Source: DASRIA01 sp963816975 (lineage in GTDB: Bacteria > Actinomycetota > Thermoleophilia > Solirubrobacterales > JBBDJG01). Taken from it: a stretch of 64,000 nt of DNA. The stretch lies in assembly GCA_963816975.1 (NCBI GenBank), contig CAWFMD010000006.1, positions 620,001 to 684,000 of the forward strand, in the 5' to 3' direction. Below are positions 26,708 to 35,088 of this stretch, one piece after another; position 1 is the first letter of the stretch, and the number at the start of each line of letters is the position of its first letter. The notes below the pieces were generated by a model. The model was not told where the DNA came from. It saw nothing but the letters and a program-made list of their open reading frames with translations, and searched no databases. The position numbers and the translations under genes were made by a program.

Positions 26708-27412
26708 CTATCGCAACGCGGCGAGGTACGCGACCAGCGCGTCGAACTTCTCCTTCGGCAGGTCGGCGTACGACGGCATCGGCGCCGTCGGATTGCGCAG
26801 CGTGCGCTCGATCGCCGGCGCCGGCAGCTTTGCGCCGATCTCGCTGAGGTCGGGGCCCGGGCCCGAGTTGCCCGCCTCGCCGAACTTGTGACAGGCACCA
26901 CAGCCCGACTGGTTGGCGACGTTCTGTCCCGCCTCGAGATCGGCGGAGACGTTCAGGTTGATCCTGTCCGGGGCGTCCGCGTGTGCGCCGAGGTAGGTCA
27001 GGTACGCCATCGCGGCGATCGTCGCGAATGCCGCGGTGGTCGCGATCGGACGGCGTTCGGGCCGCCGCTCCGGATTGCGGTCGTAGAAGGGCAGCAGCAA
27101 CAGCAGCACGAGCGCGATCGTGGGAATCCCGATCGTCGCGAGGAAAGTCAGCTCGGGCGGCTTGATCACACGCAGCAGCTCGAACAGGAAGAAGAAGTAC
27201 CACTCGGGCCGCGGTGTGTAGGTGGTGGTGGTCGGGTCCGCCTTGTTCGCAAGCTCCCCGGCGCCGAGTATCACCGCCATCGCGATGATCACGGCCAGCA
27301 CGATCGCGGCCATCGCCGAGTCCTTCAGCACGGCATATGGGAAGAACGGCTTGCCCTGGGACTTCAGGATCTGGTACTCGCGGAGGTACGCCTCTTTGTC
27401 GCGTGCGTTCAC
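26708..27412 (-). CDS. qcrC: Menaquinol:cytochrome c reductase, cytochrome b subunit IV-cytochrome c fusion (QcrC type)
   Basis: The 234-residue protein joins a subunit IV-like part to a c-type cytochrome domain. The first part has membrane helices (for example AAIVLAVIIAMAVILGAG) and the quinone-site motif PRPEWYFFFLFELLR with PPEL. The second has haem-binding CGACH near residue 163 and axial Met in PMPSYADL. This is the architecture of Bacillus QcrC rather than the diheme QcrC of other actinobacteria. GTG 27412 is the first in-frame start after the qcrB stop. Confidence 0.88.
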   Translation of the reverse strand: MNARDKEAYLREYQILKSQGKPFFPYAVLKDSAMAAIVLAVIIAMAVILGAGELANKADPTTTTYTPRPEWYFFFLFELLRVIKPPELTFLATIGIPTIALVLLLLLPFYDRNPERRPERRPIATTAAFATIAAMAYLTYLGAHADAPDRINLNVSADLEAGQNVANQSGCGACHKFGEAGNSGPGPDLSEIGAKLPAPAIERTLRNPTAPMPSYADLPKEKFDALVAYLAALR

Positions 27413-27426
27413 GCCGGACCGGCCAT

Positions 27427-28227
27427 CTAGACGCGCTCCTTCTCGAGCGGCTCCGGCAGCTTCGCCTTCAGCCACGGCGGCGCCGTGGTGCCCAGCTTCA
27501 CGACCAGGTAGAGGTGGACCGCGATCAGCGCAGCGATCAACCCCGGTATCAGCAGCATGTGCATCGCATAGAAGCGAGTCAGCGTGGTGGCGCCGAACTC
27601 GGGCCCGGCGCGTAAGAAGTCAGCCAGGTAGGGACCCAGCACCGGGGCGGTGCCGTTCAGGTTGACGGCGACGATCGTGGCCCAGAAGGAACGCTGGTCG
27701 AACGGGAGCAGGTAGCCCGTCAGGCCCATCATCAGCGTCATCACCAACAGCACGACGCCGATCACCCAGTTCAGCTCGCGCGGGTACTTGTACGCGCCGA
27801 AGAAGAACACCCGCCCCATGTGGAGAAAGATCAGGACGATCATCACCGTCGCACCCCAGCGGTGCATTCCCCGGACCAGGCTCCCGAGGAAGACGTCGTT
27901 GGTGATGTGCTGCACGCTGTCGTATGCGCGGCTCGGATCGGGGTCGTAGTACATCGCCAAGATCACGCCCGTGATCGCCTGCGACAGGAAGGCGAACATG
28001 GTCGCGGAACCCAGCGTGTAGAACCAGTTGGTGCCCTTCGGGACCTTGCGGAAGAGCATTCCCTTCGCGATGCCCCCGACCCCGGTGCGCTCATCCACCC
28101 AGCCGACCACGCCGGCTCCGACCTCGGCGGCCTGGTCCTTGACGGTCACCTCGCGGCTCGGGCGCTCCTGCGGCGGCGGCGGCTTGCGGCGGCCTGGCAG
28201 CGGCGGCTTGGGAATGCGAATCGCCAT
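27427..28227 (-). CDS. qcrB: Menaquinol:cytochrome c reductase, cytochrome b6-like subunit
   Basis: The 266-residue membrane protein is the N-terminal (b6-like) half of cytochrome b. Paired haem ligands lie on two helices: His in RGMHRWGATVMIVLIFLHMG, and His in YAMHMLLIPGLIAALIAVHLYL. GYLLPFDQRSFWAT matches the Qo-proximal region. A Pro-rich N-terminus of about 25 residues precedes the first helix. Together with QcrA and QcrC it forms the bc-type complex passing electrons from menaquinol to cytochrome c. Confidence 0.94.
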   Translation of the reverse strand: MAIRIPKPPLPGRRKPPPPQERPSREVTVKDQAAEVGAGVVGWVDERTGVGGIAKGMLFRKVPKGTNWFYTLGSATMFAFLSQAITGVILAMYYDPDPSRAYDSVQHITNDVFLGSLVRGMHRWGATVMIVLIFLHMGRVFFFGAYKYPRELNWVIGVVLLVMTLMMGLTGYLLPFDQRSFWATIVAVNLNGTAPVLGPYLADFLRAGPEFGATTLTRFYAMHMLLIPGLIAALIAVHLYLVVKLGTTAPPWLKAKLPEPLEKERV

Positions 28228-28233
28228 CTACAT

Positions 28234-28944
28234 CTACGCGCTCGGCACCGAGAAGCGCTTGGGGTAGAGGTACTGCCAGAGGCCGTCGAGCGGCTCGCCC
28301 GGGTCGCGCGCCGAGAACTTCCTGAGCTCGGAGTTGACGCTGAAGCGGGGGCCCAACTGCACCTGGCCGGCCTGTACACGGGTTTCGAAGCGATCGAGCG
28401 GGCGCACCGGCGGGCCGCCCTCGACCTCGCCGCGTGCGTTGTAGACGCCGCCGTGACAAGGACACACGAAACGCTGCGCGGGACCGACCCAGCGCACGGG
28501 ACACCCGAGGTGCGCACAGCGGGTCGAGATGGCGACGAACTCGTCTGCGCGCTCGCCCAGGTTCGGGTTGCCCTTGCGGACGTAGGCCGTGGTCTTGCCG
28601 GCCTCGCCCGCGGTGGAATTGAGCGTGATCGTGATCGGGGTGTAGTTGTCCGGCGAGAATCTGCTGGGGGGACCGACGTCCTGCCAGACCTCCTCGACCT
28701 TGTCGAACACCGGGCCCAGCGCGAACCCGATCGACGGGAGTGCGATCGCCGCTCCCGCGATGCCGCCCGCGGCCATCGCCCCGCCGGTGAACAGGGCGCG
28801 ACGCGTCACCGTCTCCCCCTCGAAGTAGCCGGGCATCTTCGCCTTCGGTAGGGGCTGCGAGCCGTTGGGCGCGCCGTCGCGCGATGCAAACGCACCATTC
28901 TCCCCGGTGACGGGGCGGCGTTCGGTCTCCGTGCGATCAGCCAT
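28234..28944 (-). CDS. qcrA: Rieske iron-sulphur subunit of the menaquinol:cytochrome c reductase
   Basis: The 236-residue protein binds the 2Fe-2S cluster through CAHLGC and CPCHGG, each with one Cys and one His ligand. An N-terminal membrane segment (LFTGGAMAAGGIAGAAIAL) follows a twin-arginine-like VTRRALF, so Tat export is likely; tatAC is in this window. The C-terminus ends in a DGLWQYLYPKRF tail. It heads the qcrABC genes; the next gene begins 7 nt downstream. Confidence 0.94.
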   Translation of the reverse strand: MADRTETERRPVTGENGAFASRDGAPNGSQPLPKAKMPGYFEGETVTRRALFTGGAMAAGGIAGAAIALPSIGFALGPVFDKVEEVWQDVGPPSRFSPDNYTPITITLNSTAGEAGKTTAYVRKGNPNLGERADEFVAISTRCAHLGCPVRWVGPAQRFVCPCHGGVYNARGEVEGGPPVRPLDRFETRVQAGQVQLGPRFSVNSELRKFSARDPGEPLDGLWQYLYPKRFSVPSA

Positions 28945-28969
28945 CGAGAGAGGAAAGTTGCCGCTGTTA

Positions 28970-29596
28970 CTAGGTGTGTGGCTCCAACGTCGCCACGTAA
29001 CGAAACGCTATCAGGGCATGCTGCGCGTCAAGCTCGATCCCGGTCTCGGCGGCCATGCGACTGACCTCCAGCAGCAACTCCGCGCGGTCCGCGCGATCCT
29101 CTCGCGCGGCCGTGATGGCGGTCTCGTACCCAGGCCAGGGACCGGCGCCCAGAGCCAGCGCGGTGAGCACCCAGAGGCCGTCGAGGAGCCCGCGGTCGGG
29201 CGTCGCGCCGGCTTGGTGCCGAGCGCTCAGGGTGATCAGATCGGCGAGCGCCCGCACCGCCGGGAGGTCGCCGATCCGCGCGAGCCGGCTGAGTCCGAGC
29301 GCGTACATGTAGTCGCCCGCGAGCAGCCGCAGGTCGCGGTCGGGCGTGTCGAGCAGCCGGGGGTGGCCGAAATGCAGGAGGTAGCCCTCCAGCACGCTCT
29401 CGAGCACCAGCGCGTATTCGGCCGCGTCCGGCCGGCCGGCGGCAGCGACCGCGACCAGTGGTCCGAGCGTATCCTCTCCCGGCGACTGCGCCAGCGCCGG
29501 GGCGATCGCCTCACCCTCGGCGGCGACCAACTCGCGCAGCCGCGCCAGCGCCGGGCCCGTCGGCGCCGCGCCGCTCGTGCGCGCCGGGCCGGTCAC
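28970..29596 (-). CDS. Alpha-helical protein of unknown function in the respiratory operon
   Basis: The 208-residue protein is rich in Ala/Leu helices. Segments such as YALVLESVLEGYLLHFGHPRL and LRLLAGDYMYALGLSRLA recall the helices of prenyl synthases (GDYxYALG). Neither Asp-rich motif is present, so it is not a catalytic prenyltransferase. It may be a regulatory or assembly partner of the enzymes around it. The GTG start overlaps the hemL stop (GTGA). It ends 26 nt before qcrA. Confidence 0.7.
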   Translation of the reverse strand: MTGPARTSGAAPTGPALARLRELVAAEGEAIAPALAQSPGEDTLGPLVAVAAAGRPDAAEYALVLESVLEGYLLHFGHPRLLDTPDRDLRLLAGDYMYALGLSRLARIGDLPAVRALADLITLSARHQAGATPDRGLLDGLWVLTALALGAGPWPGYETAITAAREDRADRAELLLEVSRMAAETGIELDAQHALIAFRYVATLEPHT

Positions 29597-30831
29597 CCGC
29601 CCCTCGCCGGCTCGAACGACTCGGCCGCCGCGGCGATCGTGCGGTCGATCTGATCGTCGGTGTGCGCCAGGGACGGAAACCACGCCTCGTAGGGCGACGG
29701 AGGAAGGTAGACCCCGCGCTCGAGCATCGCCGTCCAGAACCGCCTGAAGGCCTCGTGGTCGGTCGCCTGCGCAGCCGCGTAGTCGGTCACCGGCTGATCG
29801 GCGAAGAACACCGTCAGCAGGCCGGTCCGGCCGGTGACCTGCACCCCGTCCCGGCCCAGGCCGCGCAGCAGGCGCTCGGTGATCGCGCCGAGCCGCTCGT
29901 ACGCGCCTTGGTCCAGCTCTGCGAGCGTGGCGAGCCCGGCGGCCGTCGCGAGCGGGTTCCCGGACAGCGTGCCGGCCTGGTAGGTCTGCCCGGTGGGCGC
30001 GAGCTGCTGCATGATCTCGCGCCGGCCCGCGACCGCGGCCAGCGGGAGGCCGCCGCCCAGCACCTTGCCCAGGATCGTGAGGTCGGGACGCACGCCGAGC
30101 TGTTCCTGCGCCCCGCCGCGCGCGACGCGGAAGCCGGTGATCACCTCGTCCAGGACGAGCAGCGCACCCGCCGCGTCGCTCACGCGCCGCAGGAGTTGCA
30201 CGAACCCCTCGCGCGCCGGTACCAGCCCCATGTTCGCGGGTACCGGCTCCGCGAGGATCGCCGCCACGCCGTCGTCGACCGCCGCCTCCAGTGCGGCGGG
30301 GTCGTTCCACGGCACCACGATCGTGTCGGCCGCCTGTGCAGCGGTCACACCCGGGGACGCCGGAATCCCCTGCGTCGCGAGGCCCGAGCCCGACTCCGCG
30401 AGCAGCCCGTCCACATGGCCGTGGTAGTGACCCGCGAACTTGACGATCCGGTCGCGGCCCGTGGCCGCGCGCGCCAGTCGCACCGCCGTCATGGACGCCT
30501 CCGTGCCGGACGACACGAGGCGCACCAGCTCGGCGGATGGCACGCGCGCGACGACCTCCTCCGCAAGCCGCACCTCGGGCTCCGTGGGCGCGCCGAAGCT
30601 CGTGCCCCGCCGCGCCGCGCGGGTGACCGCCTCGACGACCGCGGGGTGGGCGTGCCCGAGGATCAGCGGACCCCACGAGCAGACATAGTCGATGTAGCGA
30701 TTTCCGTCGGCGTCCTCGATCTCGGCTCCGCTGCCCGACCTGATGAACAGCGGCTCCCGGCCGACCGCGGCCATCGCGCGCACCGGGCTGTTGACGCCCC
30801 CCGGTGTGACCCCCGTCGCGCGCTCGTACAA
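29593..30831 (-). CDS. hemL: Glutamate-1-semialdehyde 2,1-aminomutase
   Basis: PLP enzyme making 5-aminolevulinate for haem. Landmarks are GGVNSPVRAM, YIDYVCSWGPLILGHAHP, SSGTEASMTAVRLAR, KFAGHYHGHVD, LVLDEVITGFR and the PLP-lysine region ILGKVLGGGLP. The only usual start in frame after the hairpin upstream is TTG 30831 (LYERATG). This gives 412 residues and lacks the first dozen or so residues found in relatives, so a non-standard start or a sequence error is possible. Confidence 0.9.
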   Translation of the reverse strand: MYERATGVTPGGVNSPVRAMAAVGREPLFIRSGSGAEIEDADGNRYIDYVCSWGPLILGHAHPAVVEAVTRAARRGTSFGAPTEPEVRLAEEVVARVPSAELVRLVSSGTEASMTAVRLARAATGRDRIVKFAGHYHGHVDGLLAESGSGLATQGIPASPGVTAAQAADTIVVPWNDPAALEAAVDDGVAAILAEPVPANMGLVPAREGFVQLLRRVSDAAGALLVLDEVITGFRVARGGAQEQLGVRPDLTILGKVLGGGLPLAAVAGRREIMQQLAPTGQTYQAGTLSGNPLATAAGLATLAELDQGAYERLGAITERLLRGLGRDGVQVTGRTGLLTVFFADQPVTDYAAAQATDHEAFRRFWTAMLERGVYLPPSPYEAWFPSLAHTDDQIDRTIAAAAESFEPARGG

Positions 30832-30864
30832 CTCGTGTGAGCGGCTATCGGGCCGACCGCCAAC

Positions 30865-30890
30865 CCCACGATCTGCTTGCAGATCGTGGG
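30865..30890 (-). terminator. Hairpin between the siroheme-decarboxylase-like gene and hemL
   Basis: A perfect 11-bp stem (CCCACGATCTG / CAGATCGTGGG) with a 4-nt loop lies 6 nt after the upstream stop. No U-run follows, so it may attenuate, process or stabilise the message rather than end it. The inner CGATCTG / CAGATCG core matches the hairpin at 16629-16654. Confidence 0.55.
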
Positions 30891-30895
30891 CCCCC

Positions 30896-31924
30896 TTATG
30901 TATTGCGCGCCTCCCACTCCGCATAGTCGGGGGTGAAGTAGCGCAGCCGGACCTTCTTGTACTCCGTCGACGAGTACAGCGTCGCGCGGTCGTCGCCGTG
31001 CAGATCGCACACGCCGGCGACTCCGTCGAGCACCGCATCGCACTCATCCTTTGAGCGGCCGTGCGCCATCGTGAAGACGCTGTACGGCCAGTCCGGGTAC
31101 GTCGGGCGGCGGTAGCAGTGGGACACGCCCCGCACAGCCGCCATGCGCGGTCCGATTTCGGCGATCTCGTCCTCGGCCACCTTCCACACGCCCATGCCGT
31201 TCGCCGAGTAGCCCGCGCGGCGATGGAACAGAATCGCCGCGACGCGGCGCAACAGCTTGCGTTCCACCATGCCCTCCAGGTGCGCCAGCATGCGCTCCAC
31301 GGGGATGCCGAGCTCGGCGGCGGCCGGCGCATAGGCGTCGGGGCGCACCTGCATCGGCCCCTGCAGCGCGCGGATCACGGCCACGTCGAAGTCATTGAAG
31401 GGCACCGGGTCGCGCGGTCGCGGCTCCACCGCCTCGACCGGCGCCGCCAGCTGCTCGGTGCCTCCCTCCATCTCGAGGTTCATGTTGATCTTGAACATCG
31501 TGAGGGTCGGGAGCTTGCGGATCGACTCGGCGCCGCTGAGCTCCTTCAGCACGTCGAGCGTGCCGTCGACTCCGAGTTGCGAGTCAGGCGCCGTGGCGAT
31601 CGTGAACCACAGGTTGAAGTCGTGGTCCCGGAGGTAGTTGTGCGACACGCCGGGGTGCTCGTTGATCACGGCCGCGGCCCTTTGCGGGTGTTCGGAATCG
31701 ACGCGCGCGGCGACCAGCATCGAGCTGTATCCGAGCGCGGTCGTGTCGAAGATCGGGGTGATCTCCCTGATGATCCGGTCGTCCAGCAGCTCTTGCGTGC
31801 GCCGCATCGCCGCCTCGGGCGACAGCTCAGCCTGGCGGGCAACCGCCTCGAACGGACGCGGCGCCAGTGGGAAGCGCGATTGCAGGGCGTTCAGCAGCCG
31901 CTTGTCGGTCTCGTCGAGCGGCAC
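30896..31924 (-). CDS. Fused two-domain siroheme-decarboxylase-like protein (AhbA-AhbB/NirD type, Lrp-like)
   Basis: The 342-residue protein contains two Lrp/AsnC-like units. Unit 1 (about 1-150) has a winged-helix start (DETDKRLLNALQSRFPL) and GVSHNYLRDHDFNLWFTI. Unit 2 (about 175-342) has FNDFDVAVIRALQGPM, GVSHCYRRPTYPDWPYSVF and YSSTEYKKVRLRYF. AhbA/AhbB remove acetate carboxyls of siroheme and carry exactly these GVSHxY-type motifs. General Lrp regulators do not have the YxSTxEYKKVRLRYF end. It lies between hemB and hemL, which supports a tetrapyrrole function; a regulatory role cannot be excluded. Confidence 0.8.
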   Translation of the reverse strand: MPLDETDKRLLNALQSRFPLAPRPFEAVARQAELSPEAAMRRTQELLDDRIIREITPIFDTTALGYSSMLVAARVDSEHPQRAAAVINEHPGVSHNYLRDHDFNLWFTIATAPDSQLGVDGTLDVLKELSGAESIRKLPTLTMFKINMNLEMEGGTEQLAAPVEAVEPRPRDPVPFNDFDVAVIRALQGPMQVRPDAYAPAAAELGIPVERMLAHLEGMVERKLLRRVAAILFHRRAGYSANGMGVWKVAEDEIAEIGPRMAAVRGVSHCYRRPTYPDWPYSVFTMAHGRSKDECDAVLDGVAGVCDLHGDDRATLYSSTEYKKVRLRYFTPDYAEWEARNT

Positions 31925-31968
31925 GGCCGCTCCCTGTGCGCGGGAGCGCAGCTTGGGCGCCGCGCGTG

Positions 31969-32946
31969 TCAGTCCTGAAGCCAGCGTGCCACCTCTTTCG
32001 CATGGTAGGTAACGATCACGTCTGCGCCGGCGCGGCGGATCGCGGTCAGCGACTCCAGCACCGCGGCCCGCTCGTCCAGCCAGCCGCGTTCGGCAGCGGC
32101 CTTCAGCGCCGCGTACTCGCCCGAGACGTTGTACGCGGCGACCGGCACGTCAACGGCGTCCCGCACCCGGCGAATCACGTCCAGATACGGCAACGCCGGT
32201 TTCACCATCACCATGTCCGCGCCCTCGTCGACGTCGAGCTTGGCCTCACGCACCGCCTCGCGCGCGTTGGCGGGGTCGAGCTGATACCCGCGCCGGTCGC
32301 CGAAGGCGGGCGTCGAGTCGGCCGCGTCGCGGAACGGGCCGTAGAAGGCTGAGGCGAACTTCGCGCTGTAGGCCAGGATCGGCACCGAGCTGTGCCCCTC
32401 GCCGTCGAGCTGAGAGCGGATCGCGCCGACCCGGCCGTCCATCATGTCGGAGGGTGCGACCGCGTCGGCGCCCGCTGCGGCATGCGAGACCGCTGTCTTT
32501 GCGAGCAGCTCGAGGGTCACGTCGTTGTCCACCTCGCCGTCGTCGCGCACCACGCCACAGTGGCCATGTGACGTGTACTCGCACAGGCACACGTCGGTGA
32601 TCACCGTGAGGTCGGGCTGCGCCTGCTTCAGCGCGCGAACCGCGAGTTGCACGATGCCCTCCTCGTCGTACGCGCCCGAGGCCGCGGTGTCCTTGTGGGC
32701 GGGGATGCCGAACAGCAGCACAGCGGGGATGCCGAGCGCCGCGATCTCCCCGGCCTCCTCCTCCAGATGGGAGATCGTGAGCCGCTCGACGCCGGGCATC
32801 GACTCGACCGGCTCGCGCCGGTCGGTGCCGTGCGTCACGAACAGCGGCAGCACGAGATGATCGACCGACAACTCGGTCTCGCGCACCAGCGCTCGCAGCG
32901 CGCCGGTGCGGCGCAACCTTCTCAGCCGCGTGGCGGGAAAAGACAT
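31969..32946 (-). CDS. hemB: Delta-aminolevulinic acid dehydratase (porphobilinogen synthase)
   Basis: Condenses two 5-aminolevulinate molecules to porphobilinogen. The 325-residue protein has the metal-site Cys region (ITDVCLCEYTSHGHCG), and catalytic lysines in YSAKFASAFYGPFR and MVKPALPYLD. It appears to be the first gene of the haem/respiration run: TATCCT lies 7 nt before the ATG, so the message is probably leaderless. Confidence 0.96.
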   Translation of the reverse strand: MSFPATRLRRLRRTGALRALVRETELSVDHLVLPLFVTHGTDRREPVESMPGVERLTISHLEEEAGEIAALGIPAVLLFGIPAHKDTAASGAYDEEGIVQLAVRALKQAQPDLTVITDVCLCEYTSHGHCGVVRDDGEVDNDVTLELLAKTAVSHAAAGADAVAPSDMMDGRVGAIRSQLDGEGHSSVPILAYSAKFASAFYGPFRDAADSTPAFGDRRGYQLDPANAREAVREAKLDVDEGADMVMVKPALPYLDVIRRVRDAVDVPVAAYNVSGEYAALKAAAERGWLDERAAVLESLTAIRRAGADVIVTYHAKEVARWLQD

Positions 32947-32979
32947 CCCGGACAGGATATCCAGCGGCGTTCGCGGTGA

Positions 32980-34314
32980 TCAGCCAAAGCGGCGGATCGC
33001 AACCCGGGAGGCCAGTCCGAACGCCACCGCCAGCGCCGCCAGGTGCAGGAGCGGCGGCCCCAGCCTGCCGCTGGAATACAGGGCCGCGCGCATCGCGTCC
33101 ACGGTCGCGTCGAACGGGAACACGAAGGAGATCGCCCGCGTGGTGTCGTGGACGGCGGGGCTCACGGCACCGGACGGCACCAGCGCGAGGAAGGCCACCG
33201 GCAGGAGCAGCGTGAACGCGAGCAGCGACGCCGCCTGGACCTCGCGGGCCAGGGCGCCGATCAGCGTGCCGAGCGCTGCGAACGCGGTCGCCGCCACCGC
33301 GGCCGCGACCACCCACAGGTGGAAGCGACCCCACTCCACGGTGGCGACAGTGGCGACGGCGAGCAGCATCAGGAGCGTCACCGGCAGCGCTCCGGCAACC
33401 GCGAACAGGCCCTTCTCGACCAGCAGCGAGGTGCGCGACACCGGGCCGCGCACCAGCCGGTCGAACGTGTTCTGGTCGCGCTCGAGCGCCAGCGCCCCGG
33501 ACGCCAGCAAGACGGTCACGAACATCAGCGAGACCGCGACCGCCACGGCCGCGGCGAACGTGGTGAGCGGCACCCGCGCGGCGCTCACCGCTGTCTTGTC
33601 GACGCGGATCGGCTCGCTGAGCGCCTGCAGCACGCGGCCGGAAAGCCCGAAGTTCGCCTGCGCGACCTGCGTGAAGCGCACGACCCGGTCGAGGTCGCGC
33701 CGCTCCGGCGAGCCGCGCGGCAGGGCGCGCCGCGCGGCCTGCACCGATTGCCCGATGCGGCGCAGACCCAGCACGTTGAACCGCTCACCGAACACGGTCA
33801 CGTCGCCGCCGTTCAGGAGCAGCTCGAGATAGCGCAGGTTGGCGCGCGTCAGCGCTCGCGCGACCTGGCGGTTCGCCTCGGCGAGGGCGGCCGCGATCGC
33901 GTCGTCGACGATGCGCGCCTTGAGCGGGTCCTCCTCGCTGACGATCACCTGGAGCCGGGGCTGCTCCACGCGCGACTCGATCTGGCGGAAGGTTTCCTCG
34001 GGAATGATCAGCGCGCCGACGACGTCGCCGTCGCGCACGAGGCGCTCCGCTTCCTCGCGGGAGGACGCCGGCACCGGCTCGACGTGATCGCGCAGCTGCG
34101 CCCCCGAGATCCCGAGCCGCAGCGGTCCCGTGCCGACGTCGAGAGACTCGCCGCGCGGCACCTCGTTGACGAGCGCCACGCGGGGCTTGTCCGATCCGCG
34201 GCTGAGCGTGAGCCCGATCAGCAGCGCAACCACGAGCGGGTACAGCACGAGCAGGCCCAGCAGCAACGGCGAGCGCGACAGGATGCGCAGGTCCTTGAAG
34301 AGCAGCGTGCGCAC
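32980..34314 (-). CDS. ABC-2-type transporter permease
   Basis: The 444-residue protein has one N-terminal membrane helix (SPLLLGLLVLYPLVVALLIGL), a large soluble domain of about 240 residues (typical of the YhgE/ABC-2 group), and five to six C-terminal helices from about residue 265. It follows the ATPase gene, and together they should form an exporter. Substrate unknown. Start is GTG 34314 (VRTLLFKDLRIL). Confidence 0.85.
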   Translation of the reverse strand: MRTLLFKDLRILSRSPLLLGLLVLYPLVVALLIGLTLSRGSDKPRVALVNEVPRGESLDVGTGPLRLGISGAQLRDHVEPVPASSREEAERLVRDGDVVGALIIPEETFRQIESRVEQPRLQVIVSEEDPLKARIVDDAIAAALAEANRQVARALTRANLRYLELLLNGGDVTVFGERFNVLGLRRIGQSVQAARRALPRGSPERRDLDRVVRFTQVAQANFGLSGRVLQALSEPIRVDKTAVSAARVPLTTFAAAVAVAVSLMFVTVLLASGALALERDQNTFDRLVRGPVSRTSLLVEKGLFAVAGALPVTLLMLLAVATVATVEWGRFHLWVVAAAVAATAFAALGTLIGALAREVQAASLLAFTLLLPVAFLALVPSGAVSPAVHDTTRAISFVFPFDATVDAMRAALYSSGRLGPPLLHLAALAVAFGLASRVAIRRFG

Positions 34315-34343
34315 GGTCAGTCGACCACCGCGGGGTCCGTCAC

Positions 34344-35051
34344 CTAGTGGCCACGCTCTCTGAGGAATGCGACAAACGCGGACTCGAGGTCTCCCGCGGC
34401 CGCCACACGCTCCTGCAACTCTGCGGGCGGGCCCCAGAACAAGGCCTCCCCGTCCGCCAGCACCAGCACGCGGTCGGCGTAGCGCTCGGCCTCCGAGACC
34501 ATGTGCGTCGCGTACAGCACTGCGGTGCCGTCGTCGGACAGCCGGCCGAGGTAGTCCCACAGCCGCTCACGCTGGCGCGGGTCCAGCGCGGCGCTGGGCT
34601 CGTCCAGCAGCAGCACCGGGGGGCTGGAGAGCAGGCCGATCGCGACGTTCAGCCGCTGCCGGTTACCGCCCGACAACCGCCCGACCTGATCTCCCGCACG
34701 ATCGGTGAGCCCGGTCTGCGCCAACATCTGCGTGACCGCGCGCTCGACGTCGGGCACCTGCTCGAGCGTGGCGAACGTGCGGAGGTTCTCGGCGGGAGTG
34801 AGCCGATCGTAGACCGCCGGGCTCTGGGGCACCCATCCAGGCCGGCCGGCCGTGTGGACGGCTCCCCCGTCGGCCTCCTGGATCCCCGCGAGGATCGACA
34901 GCAGCGTGGTCTTCCCGGCGCCGTTCGGGCCGATACAGGCCACCCGTTCGCCGGCGCGCGCCTCCAGCCGGACGTCCTTCAGCGCCGCGCGCGCGCCGTA
35001 GCTCTTGCGCAGTCCCTCCGCTGCAAGCACGACGGGCGGAGGGGCAGGCAT
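34344..35051 (-). CDS. ABC transporter ATP-binding protein
   Basis: The 235-residue ATPase has Walker A (GPNGAGKTTLL), Q-loop (WVPQSP), signature (LSGGNRQRL), Walker B (VLLLDEPSAALD) and the switch His (ATHMV). It partners the downstream permease. TAACCT lies 6 nt before the ATG, in the leaderless arrangement. Confidence 0.93.
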   Translation of the reverse strand: MPAPPPVVLAAEGLRKSYGARAALKDVRLEARAGERVACIGPNGAGKTTLLSILAGIQEADGGAVHTAGRPGWVPQSPAVYDRLTPAENLRTFATLEQVPDVERAVTQMLAQTGLTDRAGDQVGRLSGGNRQRLNVAIGLLSSPPVLLLDEPSAALDPRQRERLWDYLGRLSDDGTAVLYATHMVSEAERYADRVLVLADGEALFWGPPAELQERVAAAGDLESAFVAFLRERGH

Positions 35052-35088
35052 CCTGCGAGGTTAACGGCCCATCCGGTATATACGTCGC

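Noticed and set aside
30896..31924. Plain Lrp/AsnC transcription regulator
   Set aside because: Two Lrp-like units with GVSHxY motifs and the YxSTxEYKKVRLRYF ending, set between haem genes, fit siroheme-decarboxylase proteins better.
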